Positions 45,529-54,612 of a DNA stretch of 64,000 nucleotides are shown here, piece after piece. The stretch spans positions 124,001 to 188,000 of the forward strand of contig WLXD01000007.1 of the NCBI GenBank assembly GCA_012103255.1. The letters run 5' to 3'. Numbering within the stretch: position 1 is the stretch's first letter; the number at the start of each line of letters is the position of its first letter. The stretch is from Acidobacteriota bacterium (GTDB lineage Bacteria > Acidobacteriota > UBA890 > WLXD01). The position numbers and the translations under genes were made by a program. The notes beneath the pieces were generated by a model. It had not been told where the DNA came from, ran no database searches, and was given only the letters and a program-made list of their open reading frames with translations.

Positions 45529-46881
45529 ATGATGAAGAACCACAGGCTCGCCGTAGTTGCAGCGGTCATCGCCCTTCTCGCGCTCGCCCCCGCACCGGAA
45601 CTGCTTGCGCAGGATGATGCGGACCAGATTCGCACGGTGCGCGAGGCTTCCAACGCAGCGATCGCCAGCCGCGATATCGACGCCCTGCGTTCCACGTGGA
45701 TCGAGGACTTCAACGTGACCGGCAGCAGCGGTCGCGTGTACGCCGGCGACGCCGAGATGACGGCCGGGTTCCAGAGCAGTTTCGAGGACCCCGAGTTCAC
45801 GACGTACGTGCGGACGCCCGAGACGGTGCAGGTGAGCGCCAACGGAGCGTTCGGTGCGGAAGAGGGAGCGTGGGTCGGCACCTGGGACCGTGCGGACGGC
45901 ACCATGCGTCTTCGAGGAACCTACCTGGCGCAGTGGCAGAACCGTAGCGGCGAGTGGAAGCTGGCCTCGGAGGTCTTCGTCGCCCTCTCCTGCGGCGGCA
46001 GCACAGGCTGCGCTGAGGTCTTGCCGAACCACCGCGACACCACGGCAGCCAAGCTCCAGGAGTCTCACTGGTCGCCCGACGCGATGCTCGTCGGCGAAAT
46101 CGAAGAGAGCGACCTTCGCGAGGCGCCCTTCGATGAGTGGTATGTCGAGCGCTACGACGCCTACTCTCCCGACGCCGCGGCAGTCGAGGGCCTCGGTGCG
46201 CTCGACGATGAGACGCAGATCGAAGTTTTCTTCGGCACGTGGTGCGGCGACTCCAAGCGCGAAGTACCGCGCTTGATGCGCTCACTCGACGAGGCCGGAT
46301 TCCCGCGTGACCGCGTGCGCATCGTCGCCCTCTCCGATCACCCGGGGGTCTTCAAGATGAGCCCGGCAGGCAGCGAACACGCGTTCCTGATTCATCGGAC
46401 GCCGACCATCGTCGTGCATCGCGACGGCGATGAACTCGGCAGGATCGTGGAACGGCCCGCCGGACAGGTCGAGCAGGACCTCGCGGCGATCGTCGCGGGC
46501 GATCGGCCGGCGAGGCCATATGGTGCCGAGTCCGCACTGCACACGATGTTCTACGAGGGCGACACCGATGCCGTGCAGACGCCGACAAGCGCGTTCCTCG
46601 AGCACCTGCGGGAACTCGGCGACACCGAGTCGCTCTGGCACTACGCCTACTACGACCTGCTCCTCAACGGCCGACCGGCCGATGCCGCCGACGTGCTGCG
46701 TGTCTTCCTGACGCTCCACCCCGATTCCGTGCGGGGGCACCGCTTCCTGGCCTCGGCACACCGTGAGCTGGGCGAGGTCGGCGAGGCTCTCTACGCCGTG
46801 CGACGCGCTCTGGCGCTCGACCCGGAAGATCGAGGGAGCCTCCGACTCGAACGCGAACTGCTCGGCGAAGAAAACAACTAG
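45529..46881 (+). CDS. Secreted NTF2-like / thioredoxin-like / TPR fusion protein
   Basis: 450 residues. Signal peptide ~1-28 (LAVVAAVIALLALAPAPELLAQ). Residues ~30-155 form a SnoaL/DUF4440-type NTF2-like domain (EASNAAIASRDIDALRSTWI, then GEWKLASEVFVAL). Residues ~195-325 are thioredoxin-like with FFGTWCGDSKREVPRLMRSL, where the usual C-x-x-C is C239-G-D-S, so only one Cys remains. A cis-Pro follows in RTPTIVVHRDGDELGRI. The last ~100 residues include two TPR-like helical pairs (LLLNGRPADAADVLRVFLTL, SAHRELGEVGEALYAVRRAL). The fused architecture suggests a periplasmic protein with binding and redox-like or scaffold parts. Confidence 0.8.
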   Translation: MMKNHRLAVVAAVIALLALAPAPELLAQDDADQIRTVREASNAAIASRDIDALRSTWIEDFNVTGSSGRVYAGDAEMTAGFQSSFEDPEFTTYVRTPETVQVSANGAFGAEEGAWVGTWDRADGTMRLRGTYLAQWQNRSGEWKLASEVFVALSCGGSTGCAEVLPNHRDTTAAKLQESHWSPDAMLVGEIEESDLREAPFDEWYVERYDAYSPDAAAVEGLGALDDETQIEVFFGTWCGDSKREVPRLMRSLDEAGFPRDRVRIVALSDHPGVFKMSPAGSEHAFLIHRTPTIVVHRDGDELGRIVERPAGQVEQDLAAIVAGDRPARPYGAESALHTMFYEGDTDAVQTPTSAFLEHLRELGDTESLWHYAYYDLLLNGRPADAADVLRVFLTLHPDSVRGHRFLASAHRELGEVGEALYAVRRALALDPEDRGSLRLERELLGEENN

Positions 46882-46899
46882 GAGCCGGCTAGCTCTCGC

Positions 46900-49584
46900 C
46901 TAGTCGGCGCGCAGCGTGATCAACGGATCGACTCGCGTGGCCCGTCGAGCCGGCAACCACGAAGCGAGCGCAGCAACCGCCGTGAGCAGCAGCCCCATCG
47001 ACATCGGCACGATGAAGGGAATTCCCGGGTCACCCAGAGCGCTCGTGAGCACCGCGATGAGCCCGAAGATCGCGAGCACCCCAACGATCGCACCGGCTGC
47101 GACGATTCCTGCGGCGGAGCGCATGATGACGCCGACAATGTTTCCGGTGCTCGCCCCGATGGCCATGCGAACGCCAATCTCATGCGTACGCTGCGCCACG
47201 GCATAGGCCGCCACGCCGTACACACCGAGCGCAGCCAGCAGAACGGCGAATACACCGAACCCGGAAAGCAGGTTCCGCACCGTCACGATCGGCTGGAATG
47301 CCTGCGTGACGATCCCCTGCATCGTGCGCACGTTCTCCGTCGGCAGATTGGGGTCCAACCGAGCGATCTCCGCTCGTGCCGCCTCGATCGACTGCGCCAT
47401 GTCGCCGGTAGCTCGCATGGTCATGAAACCACCGCGCGTCGCGGCTTGAGCCGCGGGTAGGAACACCTGAGGCCCCATGCCGTTTAGCGCAATGCCCCCG
47501 AGACTGTCTTCGACCACGCCGACCACAGTGGCCTCACGTTCCTCGCCACCGAAAGTCACCACCAATGTTTCCCCTGTCACCGCCTCGCCCGACCACAGCG
47601 TGTCCGCGAGCAGGGTGTTCACTACGACCACGCTCGCCGCGTCACGCTGATCACGAGCGTCGAACTCGCGCCCCTGCCGCACGGCAATTCCCATACTCGC
47701 GAAGTAGCCTGGCCCGACGGACGATCGATCGGCGCGACGCTGCGTCTCTTCGTTCTCCGCCGTCTCTTCCGGCAACCGATAGAGCGTGGAGCTCGTGGCG
47801 AAATCTAGCGGCAGGCGATCGATCCAACCGGTGGCCTCAACGCCGGGCAATCGATCGAGTCCCTCCTGGGCCTGCTGCTGGAACGCAATGATCTCGGCCA
47901 CCGACGGGTAGTCCGCCCGAGGCAAGGACATCCCGATGGTCACCACTCCCTCGGGCTCAAAGCCGAGCTCCTGATTGCTGAAGTCCCGCACAATGCCCAC
48001 AGAGACAGCCGCAGCGCCGCAGAGGAATGTGGCCACCACGACCTGCCCGAAGATGAGAGCCGTGCTGAATCGTCGGGTGGCCTTGCCCGCCGAACCCGGT
48101 CGGCTCTCCTTGAGCGTCTCGGTGAGGCTCACCCTCGATGCGCGCAGGGCCGGAACCAGGCCGAAAGTCAGCGCGGTGGCCGCAGCGAGCACAACGGAGA
48201 AAATTACCGCGGGCAGATCCACCTCGATCTGGCCCACGCGATAGAGGGCCGCCGGGACCACAGGCGCGACGAGACCAATACCCGCGCGCGCCGCACCAAT
48301 ACCTGCGATGGCGGCGATGAACGCCAGCAGCGAATTCTCCGTGAGCAATTGGCGCACAATGCGGCCACGCCCAGCGCCGAGCGCCCCACGCACCGCCACG
48401 TCGCGACGTCGCACACTGGACCAGGCCAGCATCAGGTTGGCCACGTTGGCGCAAACGATCAGAAGGATCAGGCCGGCGCCGACAAGCAACGCCAGCATCA
48501 TCGCGCGCAACTCATCGTGGAAGAACACGAGTGCCCGACGCAGTTCGGTGACACGGACCGAGCGCCCCTCCATGGCATCCGGGTACTGCCGCGCCAACTG
48601 CTCGTGAATCGCACCAAGCTCAGCCGTCGCCGTCTCATGAGTTACGCCGTCCCTCAGCCGACCCATCGTGAGAATTCCCTGCGCCGCTGGCCCCCAACGC
48701 TCCGGATCAAAACCGGCGGGCCTCCACATGCGGATCTCGCCGTACGGAAAGTTGAACCCGGGATCCATGACCCCGACGACAACGTGCGGTGTTCCATCCA
48801 CGAAAACCTGCGTTCCAACCACCGCGGGGTCGGCGCCGAACTGTGTGCGCCAGACCGAGTCCGAAAGGATCACTACCTGGTTGTTGCCCGGGACATCTTC
48901 CGCCGCGGCAAAGTTGCGCCCGAGCGCGGGTTCAACGCCGAGCAGCGGGAAGAGATTGGCCGTGACGAAACCCGTCTCGACACCGCGCGCATCGCCATTC
49001 TGAGGCCGGACCGCGGTCGGCCCGTAGTAGTAGGCGGCCACGTCCTCGAAGCTGTCTGCCTCGCGCCAAGCCTCGTAGGTGCTAAGCGACTGTCTTAGCT
49101 GGTCCCAGCCGAACTCGCCGAGCGACACGTCAGTTTCGAACATGTGGACGAGTCGCTCGGGCTCCTCATACGGCAAAGCGCGTAGCAGAATTGGATTGAT
49201 CAGGCTGAAGATCGCCGTGTTGGCCGCAATGCCCAGCGCGAGGATCGCGATCACGAGAAGCGACATCACGGGCTGTGAAGCCAGGCCGCGCAGGCCGCTG
49301 CGCACGTCATGCAGGAAGGTCGTCACAACAGACTCCATCAGGGATTCCGGGGAGAGATTGCGTACGGCGAGGCGCGCTCGACGCGCCAGTAGCCACGGCG
49401 ATGAGCGCAGTACCTGTTGCCGATACCACCGGCGGGCGGCTCTGGCGTTGGTCGCAAGACGCTCGGAGTACTCCTCGCCGAGGTCGTCGAGCATGGGCGC
49501 ACGATCGGCGGGAGGGGCCACGGCAGCGGCCAGCAGGCGCCACGGAAGCGGGCCGACGGCAACGGCTTGTCGGCTACTCGGCAT
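46900..49584 (-). CDS. ADOP family ABC-type permease
   Basis: 894 residues from the ATG at 49584, inside the last codons of the PadR gene (11-base overlap). The prefix (~8-65) contains LLAAAVAPPADRAPMLDDLG and ARRWYRQQVLRSSP, the same type as in the permeases at 13678 and 30831. The first membrane helix is at ~110-133. Both MacB domains and FtsX bundles follow (ANVANLMLAWSSVRRRDVAV; THEIGVRMAIGASTGN). The frame upstream to 49650 belongs to the PadR gene and is not used. It ends PARRATRVDPLITLRAD and converges on the thioredoxin-like gene. Confidence 0.93.
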   Translation of the reverse strand: MPSSRQAVAVGPLPWRLLAAAVAPPADRAPMLDDLGEEYSERLATNARAARRWYRQQVLRSSPWLLARRARLAVRNLSPESLMESVVTTFLHDVRSGLRGLASQPVMSLLVIAILALGIAANTAIFSLINPILLRALPYEEPERLVHMFETDVSLGEFGWDQLRQSLSTYEAWREADSFEDVAAYYYGPTAVRPQNGDARGVETGFVTANLFPLLGVEPALGRNFAAAEDVPGNNQVVILSDSVWRTQFGADPAVVGTQVFVDGTPHVVVGVMDPGFNFPYGEIRMWRPAGFDPERWGPAAQGILTMGRLRDGVTHETATAELGAIHEQLARQYPDAMEGRSVRVTELRRALVFFHDELRAMMLALLVGAGLILLIVCANVANLMLAWSSVRRRDVAVRGALGAGRGRIVRQLLTENSLLAFIAAIAGIGAARAGIGLVAPVVPAALYRVGQIEVDLPAVIFSVVLAAATALTFGLVPALRASRVSLTETLKESRPGSAGKATRRFSTALIFGQVVVATFLCGAAAVSVGIVRDFSNQELGFEPEGVVTIGMSLPRADYPSVAEIIAFQQQAQEGLDRLPGVEATGWIDRLPLDFATSSTLYRLPEETAENEETQRRADRSSVGPGYFASMGIAVRQGREFDARDQRDAASVVVVNTLLADTLWSGEAVTGETLVVTFGGEEREATVVGVVEDSLGGIALNGMGPQVFLPAAQAATRGGFMTMRATGDMAQSIEAARAEIARLDPNLPTENVRTMQGIVTQAFQPIVTVRNLLSGFGVFAVLLAALGVYGVAAYAVAQRTHEIGVRMAIGASTGNIVGVIMRSAAGIVAAGAIVGVLAIFGLIAVLTSALGDPGIPFIVPMSMGLLLTAVAALASWLPARRATRVDPLITLRAD

Positions 49585-49906
49585 CACTTCCCAACTCGAG
49601 ACCATCGAGCATTCGCGACAGCATGCCGACCGTGTGGCGCAGCGTCTCATCGCCGTGTGGGGTCAGTCGGAAGTGCTTGCGCGAGCGACCGCCGCGAACC
49701 GGCAGAGGGTCGGACATCCAGCTCTCGACCAGCTCCTTGTCTGCCAACCGGCCCAGCGTGGCGTACACGGCACCAATGGATACAGGGCGGCTTGTTCGCT
49801 CCTCAATCTCGCGCCGGATTGCGGCGCCGTAGGCCTCGTCGCCGAGCCTAACGAGTGACAGAAGTACGTACTGCTCGAACTCGGCGAGGTGTTGTCCCTT
49901 GGGCAT
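49574..49906 (-). CDS. PadR family transcriptional regulator
   Basis: 110 residues starting MPKGQHLAEFEQYVLLSLVR at the ATG at 49906. The core continues LGDEAYGAAIRREIEERTSR, then GAVYATLGRLADKELVESWM and a basic wing GGRSRKHFRLT. This is the same subgroup as the PadR genes at 13678 (fused) and 30487, whose permeases also share a prefix type. Its stop overlaps the permease start by 11 bases. It is preceded by a cluster of AGATATCT palindromes at 49908-49955, so autorepression is likely. Confidence 0.93.
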   Translation of the reverse strand: MPKGQHLAEFEQYVLLSLVRLGDEAYGAAIRREIEERTSRPVSIGAVYATLGRLADKELVESWMSDPLPVRGGRSRKHFRLTPHGDETLRHTVGMLSRMLDGLELGSDAE

Positions 49907-49907
49907 C

Positions 49908-49955
49908 TAGATATCTCTTACAAGTGAATAGATATCTATCTTATACAAAAAGATA
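49908..49955. promoter_or_regulatory. PadR operator cluster
   Basis: AGATATCT occurs at 49909-49916 and again inside ATAGATATCTAT (49928-49939), with centres 21 bp apart, two helical turns on one face. A third repeat, TATCTT (49937-49942) with AAGATA (49950-49955), lies beyond. The nearest copy is three bases from the ATG at 49906, so binding would block both transcription and translation initiation. Confidence 0.7.
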
Positions 49956-49995
49956 CATATGGAGCGCAAGCCTGCGCACCGTTTCGCGTCGATCT

Positions 49996-51075
49996 CTAGC
50001 GCGCCAGTAGCAGCGTGAACGACGGCTCGCCTTCGTTGGCTACCGCCACGTCCGCGCGCCCGTCGCCGTCGAAGTCGGCGAGGGCGATCTGGTGCGGCTG
50101 GGTGCCAACCGGATGGGCTGCGCCGCGCGCGAAGCCCCCTGATCCGTCGTTGAGCAGTTCGTGCACCTGATTGGCCGCATAGTCAACGACGAGCAGGTCG
50201 AGGTCGCCGTCGCCGTCCAGATCGAGCGGCGCCACATCCCAGGGCGCCACGCCCACCAGCGTTGGCAGCGGATCCGCCCCGACGTCGCCCGCAGCGAAGG
50301 TTAGGAGCTCGGCTGATCCCGAACTCGTGACGAGGAGGTCGACGATGCCGTCGCCATCCACGTCCGCCACTGCGGGAATGTGATGACGCGCTCCCACGGT
50401 GATGCTACCGGCAGCAACGAAGTTGCCATCGCCGGGGTTGTCGTATCGAGTCACGATCCCCGCGCTGAAGGTCGGCACGGCGAAGTCCTGATCGCCGTCC
50501 GCGTCGAAGTCCCCCACCGCAACCCTCTCAGCCCCAGGTGCGGCAGCGAGAGTCTGCGCGACGGCGAACGCACCGTCCGTGTTGCGGAGCACCGCGACTG
50601 TCGCTCCGCTGAACGCGCTCACGAGCAGGTCGTCGTCCCCGTCGCCATCAATGTCTGCAGCGACGACCGCGTGCGGGCTCGCGTCCACGGCTATGACCTG
50701 AAGGTGTTCGAAGCCGGCCCGGCCATCGTTGGCGTAGATGACCACCTCATCGGCGCCGGCATTGGTGATGGCGAGATCCACGTCGCCATCCATGTCGAAG
50801 TCGCCGGCGGCCAACGCTTCAGGTCGTGCCAGGCCGTCGATCGCAGTGACCTCCTCGAACTCAGCGCCCCCTCGATTCAGAACAACGAGAGCCTGGTTCG
50901 TGGTGCGAGCCACGCCCGCGACGTCAACGCGGCCGTCGCCGTTCAGGTCCGCGGCCACGAGGTTGTACGGCGGTGCCGACAGCGGCACGTCGACCCGCTC
51001 CCATTCGGCCGGCGCCAGCCCAACTACCAGTACGCCAACCGAAACGAGTGTCAGGCGTGCAGCTGCGTTGTTCAT
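49996..51075 (-). CDS. Secreted FG-GAP/VCBS repeat beta-propeller
   Basis: 359 residues with a signal peptide (LTLVSVGVLVVGLAPA). Seven repeats of ~45 residues each carry a calcium-binding loop of the D-x-D-G-D-x-x-D type: DLNGDGRVDVAG, DFDMDGDVDLAI, DIDGDGDDDLLV, DFDADGDQDFAV, DVDGDGIVDLLV, DLDGDGDLDLLV and DFDGDGRADVAV. Seven units correspond to one complete integrin-like propeller with no extra domain. It is extracytoplasmic; partners unknown. The gene follows the VPS10 gene on the same strand after a likely terminator. Confidence 0.92.
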   Translation of the reverse strand: MNNAAARLTLVSVGVLVVGLAPAEWERVDVPLSAPPYNLVAADLNGDGRVDVAGVARTTNQALVVLNRGGAEFEEVTAIDGLARPEALAAGDFDMDGDVDLAITNAGADEVVIYANDGRAGFEHLQVIAVDASPHAVVAADIDGDGDDDLLVSAFSGATVAVLRNTDGAFAVAQTLAAAPGAERVAVGDFDADGDQDFAVPTFSAGIVTRYDNPGDGNFVAAGSITVGARHHIPAVADVDGDGIVDLLVTSSGSAELLTFAAGDVGADPLPTLVGVAPWDVAPLDLDGDGDLDLLVVDYAANQVHELLNDGSGGFARGAAHPVGTQPHQIALADFDGDGRADVAVANEGEPSFTLLLAR

Positions 51076-51113
51076 TGCGCTCTCCGTCGGGAATCAAAGC
51101 CTCACAAAGGAAA

Positions 51114-51155
51114 GCGGGCGAGGCGCGGTGCATCCAGTGCACCGTCCTCGCCCGC
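51114..51155 (-). terminator. Terminator of the VPS10/BNR gene
   Basis: A long hairpin: GCGGGCGAGG (51114-51123) with CCTCGCCCGC (51146-51155), and inner GGTGCA/TGCACC around a 5-base loop. It lies 24 bases after the stop of the minus-strand gene that ends at 51179. On the minus strand it is followed by CTTTCCTTTG, a moderately U-rich tail. Confidence 0.65.
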
Positions 51156-51178
51156 GTATTCCGAAGTACGACCGAGAC

Positions 51179-54100
51179 TTACTCGTCGGTGGCGTCCTCT
51201 TCCTTCTTAAGGAGCACGCGCATTCCGTTGGCACCGACAAGCTCGTTGAACGCCGTCAGGTCGGCCGCGTAGATCTCGTGGATCTGCGCGATCAACGGCG
51301 CGAGCGTCGGCTCGAGATCGGCCCAGCGTTCCTTCACGCCCGAGCCCATCGGGGCTTGACCACCGGAGATGGCGCCGTAGAGACCATTGAACTGCTGGTC
51401 GAGTCGGCCCGGGAAGTTCAGCGAGTCCTGCCCGCCTTCGCCCTGGAGCTGCGTCAGCTCGCCTTCGACTGCGGTCAGTTTCTCGTTCAGAGCCGACGCC
51501 GCGGTGGACGCCTCGTCTCCATAGCCGGCTTCCGAGAGCATCCGACCAATGCCGGTTGCCTGCGTCTTCACCGATCGCAACTGCAAGACCTCGTCGTAGA
51601 GGAGCTTGGCTGCCGCGCCAACCTCATTGGCCATCGCCAGCTGCTCGGCATAGTCAGCCGCAGTTGCGGTCGAGTTCGGATTCGGCGCCCACTCGAACAT
51701 CTCGGTGGCGCTGTAGTCGCCCATCGACAGCGTCACGGTGTAGGCCCCCGGAACCGCAGCCGGTCCGATGCCTCCACCGAATGCCCACTGCACCGTGCCA
51801 TCCGGGATGTCGTAGATCGACGGCCAGCGACCCGAGAATCCCTGCGTGTTGAGCCCCGGCTTGACGTTCAGCGCGTCGCCGCTGCCGCGGAAGACCGACA
51901 GGTCCATGCCCATAATGGTGTCGCCGCGCTTCACGGCCTCGATGAACTGCTCGCGGAACTCCTCGGGCACGAACGACGGCACGCGGATGTCCTCGTCACC
52001 GCCGGCGCCCTCTGCCGGGATCCCTTGCTTGTCGAAGAAGACCTCGCCATCAGGACCGGTGATCACCATCTGCACCGGCGTCTGCGACACCTGGTTCACC
52101 ATGTAGGCGATGCTCGGGTTGGTGCCGCTGCCCATCGTGCCGCTGGTCGGCGGCAGGAGGGTAATCGGAGCTTCGAGCACCTCGGGCGTGAGGGCCGAAA
52201 GTACCGAGAAGTCGTCGAGAACATAGAAAGCGCGCCCCTGAGTGGAGAGCACGAGATCGCTGTCCTTGATCACCATGTCGGTGACAGGTACCGCCGGCAG
52301 GTTCAACTGGAACGACTGCCAATGCACACCGTCATCGAACGATGCGTACATGCCGAACTCAGTACCTGCGAACAGCATTCCGCGGCGGTTCGGATCCTCG
52401 CGGACGACCCTCACGAAGTGGTTGTCCGGAATCCCGTTCATGCCATCGGTAAGCAGCGTCCAGTTCTGGCCGTAGTCGTTGGTCTGGAAGATGTACGGCA
52501 GGTAGTTCTGCTCGCGATATTGGTAGACGGCAATGTGAGCGCGACCGGGATCGTGCGCCGACAGGTCGATCATGTTGACCGTGCCGCCCTGCGGGATATT
52601 CGCTGGCGTGATGTCGTTCCACGTACCGCCGTTGTCCTGCGAGATGTGGACCATCCCGTCGTCACTGCCGGCCCAGAGCAACCCCGCGGTCTGCGGTGAC
52701 TCTTCGAAGGCGAAGATCGTCGTGTAGACCTCGACGCCAGTGTTGTCCTGGGTGATGCCGGTGCTGCCGGAATAGCCCTGCATCTCCGCGTTGTTGGTCG
52801 TCAGGTCGGGGCTGATGATCTCCCAGTCGAGCCCGGCGTTGTTCGTCCGGTGCACATACTGCGACGTGTGGTAGACAACGTCCGGGTCATGCGGCGAGAT
52901 CCGGATCGGAGCGTTCCACTGGAAGCGGTACTTCATGTCCGAAGCCTGCTGCCCGGTGGGTGCGTCCTCGTAGGCGCGGATGTTCCGCGTCTCGCCGGTC
53001 GACCGGTCGCGACGCGTGATCGCGCCACCGTAGCTGCCGGCATAGATGATGTTGTTGTCGCGCGGGTCGACTGCGATGTGGCCGCTCTCGCCACCGCCAA
53101 CCTCGAAGAACTGCGCGCCACCGAAGCCGAAAAGGCCGGCACCACCGCTGGCCGCGTTCATGGCCGCGGTGCTGTTGTCCTGCTGGGCACCGTAGACGTT
53201 GTACGGCGTCGCGTTGTCTACCGTCACTCGATAGAACTCTGCAGTCGGCTGGTTCATCTGCTCGGAGAACGTCTCTCCGCCGTTGAGCGACACATTCGCG
53301 CCGCCGTCATTGCCGTTGATGAGCCACTGCGGGTTCTCGGGGTTCAACCAGAGATCATGGTTGTCGCCGTGCCGCGGCTGGAGCGCGGTCGGGAACGTCG
53401 CACCGCCGTCGATCGACTTGAAGAAGCCGGTGTTCAGTGAGTACACCGTGTCGGGGTCAACCGGGTCCGCGATGATGTGGATGTAGTACCAGGCACGCTG
53501 CAGCAGCTTGCGGTCCTTGGCCATCGGACGCCAGCTGTCACCGCCGTCGTCGGAGCGGTAGACACCGCCCTGAGCACCCGGCGCCTCGACAAGCGCCCAG
53601 ACGCGCTCGGGCATCGGGGGCGAAACCGTCACGTCGATCTTGCCGACCACGCCACCCGGCAATCCGCCGCCGAGCTTTTCCCAGGTGTCGCCGCCATCCT
53701 TGCTGCGCCACACGCCGCCCTCTTCGCTGCCCGAGTGAATCGTCCACGGGTTGCGGTACACCGTCCACGCGGTCGCGTAGAGGATCCGCGGGTTCGACGG
53801 GTCCATCTCGATGTCGTTGAACCCGGTCTGATCGGAGATGTAGAGAATCTTCTCCCACGTGAGGCCGCCGTCGGTGGTCTTGTAGAGACCGCGCTCTTCG
53901 TTGGGGCCAAAGATGTCACCCAGCACCGCGGCGAAGACCACGTCGGGGTTGTCGGGGTGCACCACCATTTCCGGGATCTGCACGAAGCCGGGATTCCAGA
54001 TGTGGTCCCACGTCTTGCCCGCATCGGTCGACTTGTAGATGCCATCGCCAACCGAGATGTTGCCGCGTGGGCAGCCTGAGCCGGTGCCGACGTAGATGAC

Positions 54101-54460
54101 ATTCGGGTCGGACGGTGCGATCTTGATGTCGCCGATAGAGGCTACGTTGAAGAACTCGTCCGAGACGTTGTTCCAGGTCGTGCCCGCATCATGCGTGTGC
54201 CAGACACCGCCGCCGGTGTACCCGGCGAAATACTGCAGCGGGTCACCAGGGACTCCCACAACGGCAGTCGAGCGACCGCCACGAGCGAAGCCGGTGTGGC
54301 GGTATTCGAGCCCGTCGAAGTACTTCGGGTCCATCGTGACGTTGGGATCCGCCGGCGCTTCCGCCTCCGACTCCGCCTCCTGGGCGGGCACGGGCATGGC
54401 AACGAGGCCAAGCAGCAGGGTCAGGACGAGGGACAGGACGCCAAAGCGATTGCTCTTCAA
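51179..54460 (-). CDS. Secreted VPS10/BNR repeat protein (sortilin-like)
   Basis: About 1093 residues from a TTG at 54460 preceded by GGAGG (spacing six). This start opens directly onto a signal peptide (FGVLSLVLTLLLGLVAMPVPAQ); GTG 54484 is a less likely alternative. At least nine BNR/Asp-box words are seen: STDAGKTW, TTDGGLTW, SKDGGDTW, SDDGGDSW, SIDGGATF, SLNGGETF, SQDNGGTW, TNDYGQNW and SFDDGVHW. These form two propellers (~45-400 and ~400-740). After ~745 comes a beta-sandwich-like part and a helical C-terminus (~940-1090). The C-terminal layout matches the partial gene at 2-1054. It is probably cell-surface; substrate unknown. Confidence 0.93.
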   Translation of the reverse strand: MKSNRFGVLSLVLTLLLGLVAMPVPAQEAESEAEAPADPNVTMDPKYFDGLEYRHTGFARGGRSTAVVGVPGDPLQYFAGYTGGGVWHTHDAGTTWNNVSDEFFNVASIGDIKIAPSDPNVIYVGTGSGCPRGNISVGDGIYKSTDAGKTWDHIWNPGFVQIPEMVVHPDNPDVVFAAVLGDIFGPNEERGLYKTTDGGLTWEKILYISDQTGFNDIEMDPSNPRILYATAWTVYRNPWTIHSGSEEGGVWRSKDGGDTWEKLGGGLPGGVVGKIDVTVSPPMPERVWALVEAPGAQGGVYRSDDGGDSWRPMAKDRKLLQRAWYYIHIIADPVDPDTVYSLNTGFFKSIDGGATFPTALQPRHGDNHDLWLNPENPQWLINGNDGGANVSLNGGETFSEQMNQPTAEFYRVTVDNATPYNVYGAQQDNSTAAMNAASGGAGLFGFGGAQFFEVGGGESGHIAVDPRDNNIIYAGSYGGAITRRDRSTGETRNIRAYEDAPTGQQASDMKYRFQWNAPIRISPHDPDVVYHTSQYVHRTNNAGLDWEIISPDLTTNNAEMQGYSGSTGITQDNTGVEVYTTIFAFEESPQTAGLLWAGSDDGMVHISQDNGGTWNDITPANIPQGGTVNMIDLSAHDPGRAHIAVYQYREQNYLPYIFQTNDYGQNWTLLTDGMNGIPDNHFVRVVREDPNRRGMLFAGTEFGMYASFDDGVHWQSFQLNLPAVPVTDMVIKDSDLVLSTQGRAFYVLDDFSVLSALTPEVLEAPITLLPPTSGTMGSGTNPSIAYMVNQVSQTPVQMVITGPDGEVFFDKQGIPAEGAGGDEDIRVPSFVPEEFREQFIEAVKRGDTIMGMDLSVFRGSGDALNVKPGLNTQGFSGRWPSIYDIPDGTVQWAFGGGIGPAAVPGAYTVTLSMGDYSATEMFEWAPNPNSTATAADYAEQLAMANEVGAAAKLLYDEVLQLRSVKTQATGIGRMLSEAGYGDEASTAASALNEKLTAVEGELTQLQGEGGQDSLNFPGRLDQQFNGLYGAISGGQAPMGSGVKERWADLEPTLAPLIAQIHEIYAADLTAFNELVGANGMRVLLKKEEDATDE

Positions 54461-54612
54461 GGAGAGCCTCCGTCGTTGCGGCACCGGAGGATGAGGGGGC
54501 GCGCGGTGGGGTGGTGCCGCCAGGCGGCACTCTGAGTCCGATCGAGGGCCGAATTTACACCGGCGCCGCGGGCACGGCCAGCAACGCCGACCGAGAGCCC
54601 CGCGCCAACACG

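Noticed and set aside
50738-52699. 653-residue open frame antisense to the FG-GAP and VPS10 genes
   Set aside because: No signal, domain or hydrophobic pattern; the opposite strand shows clear repeat proteins in the expected codon phase.
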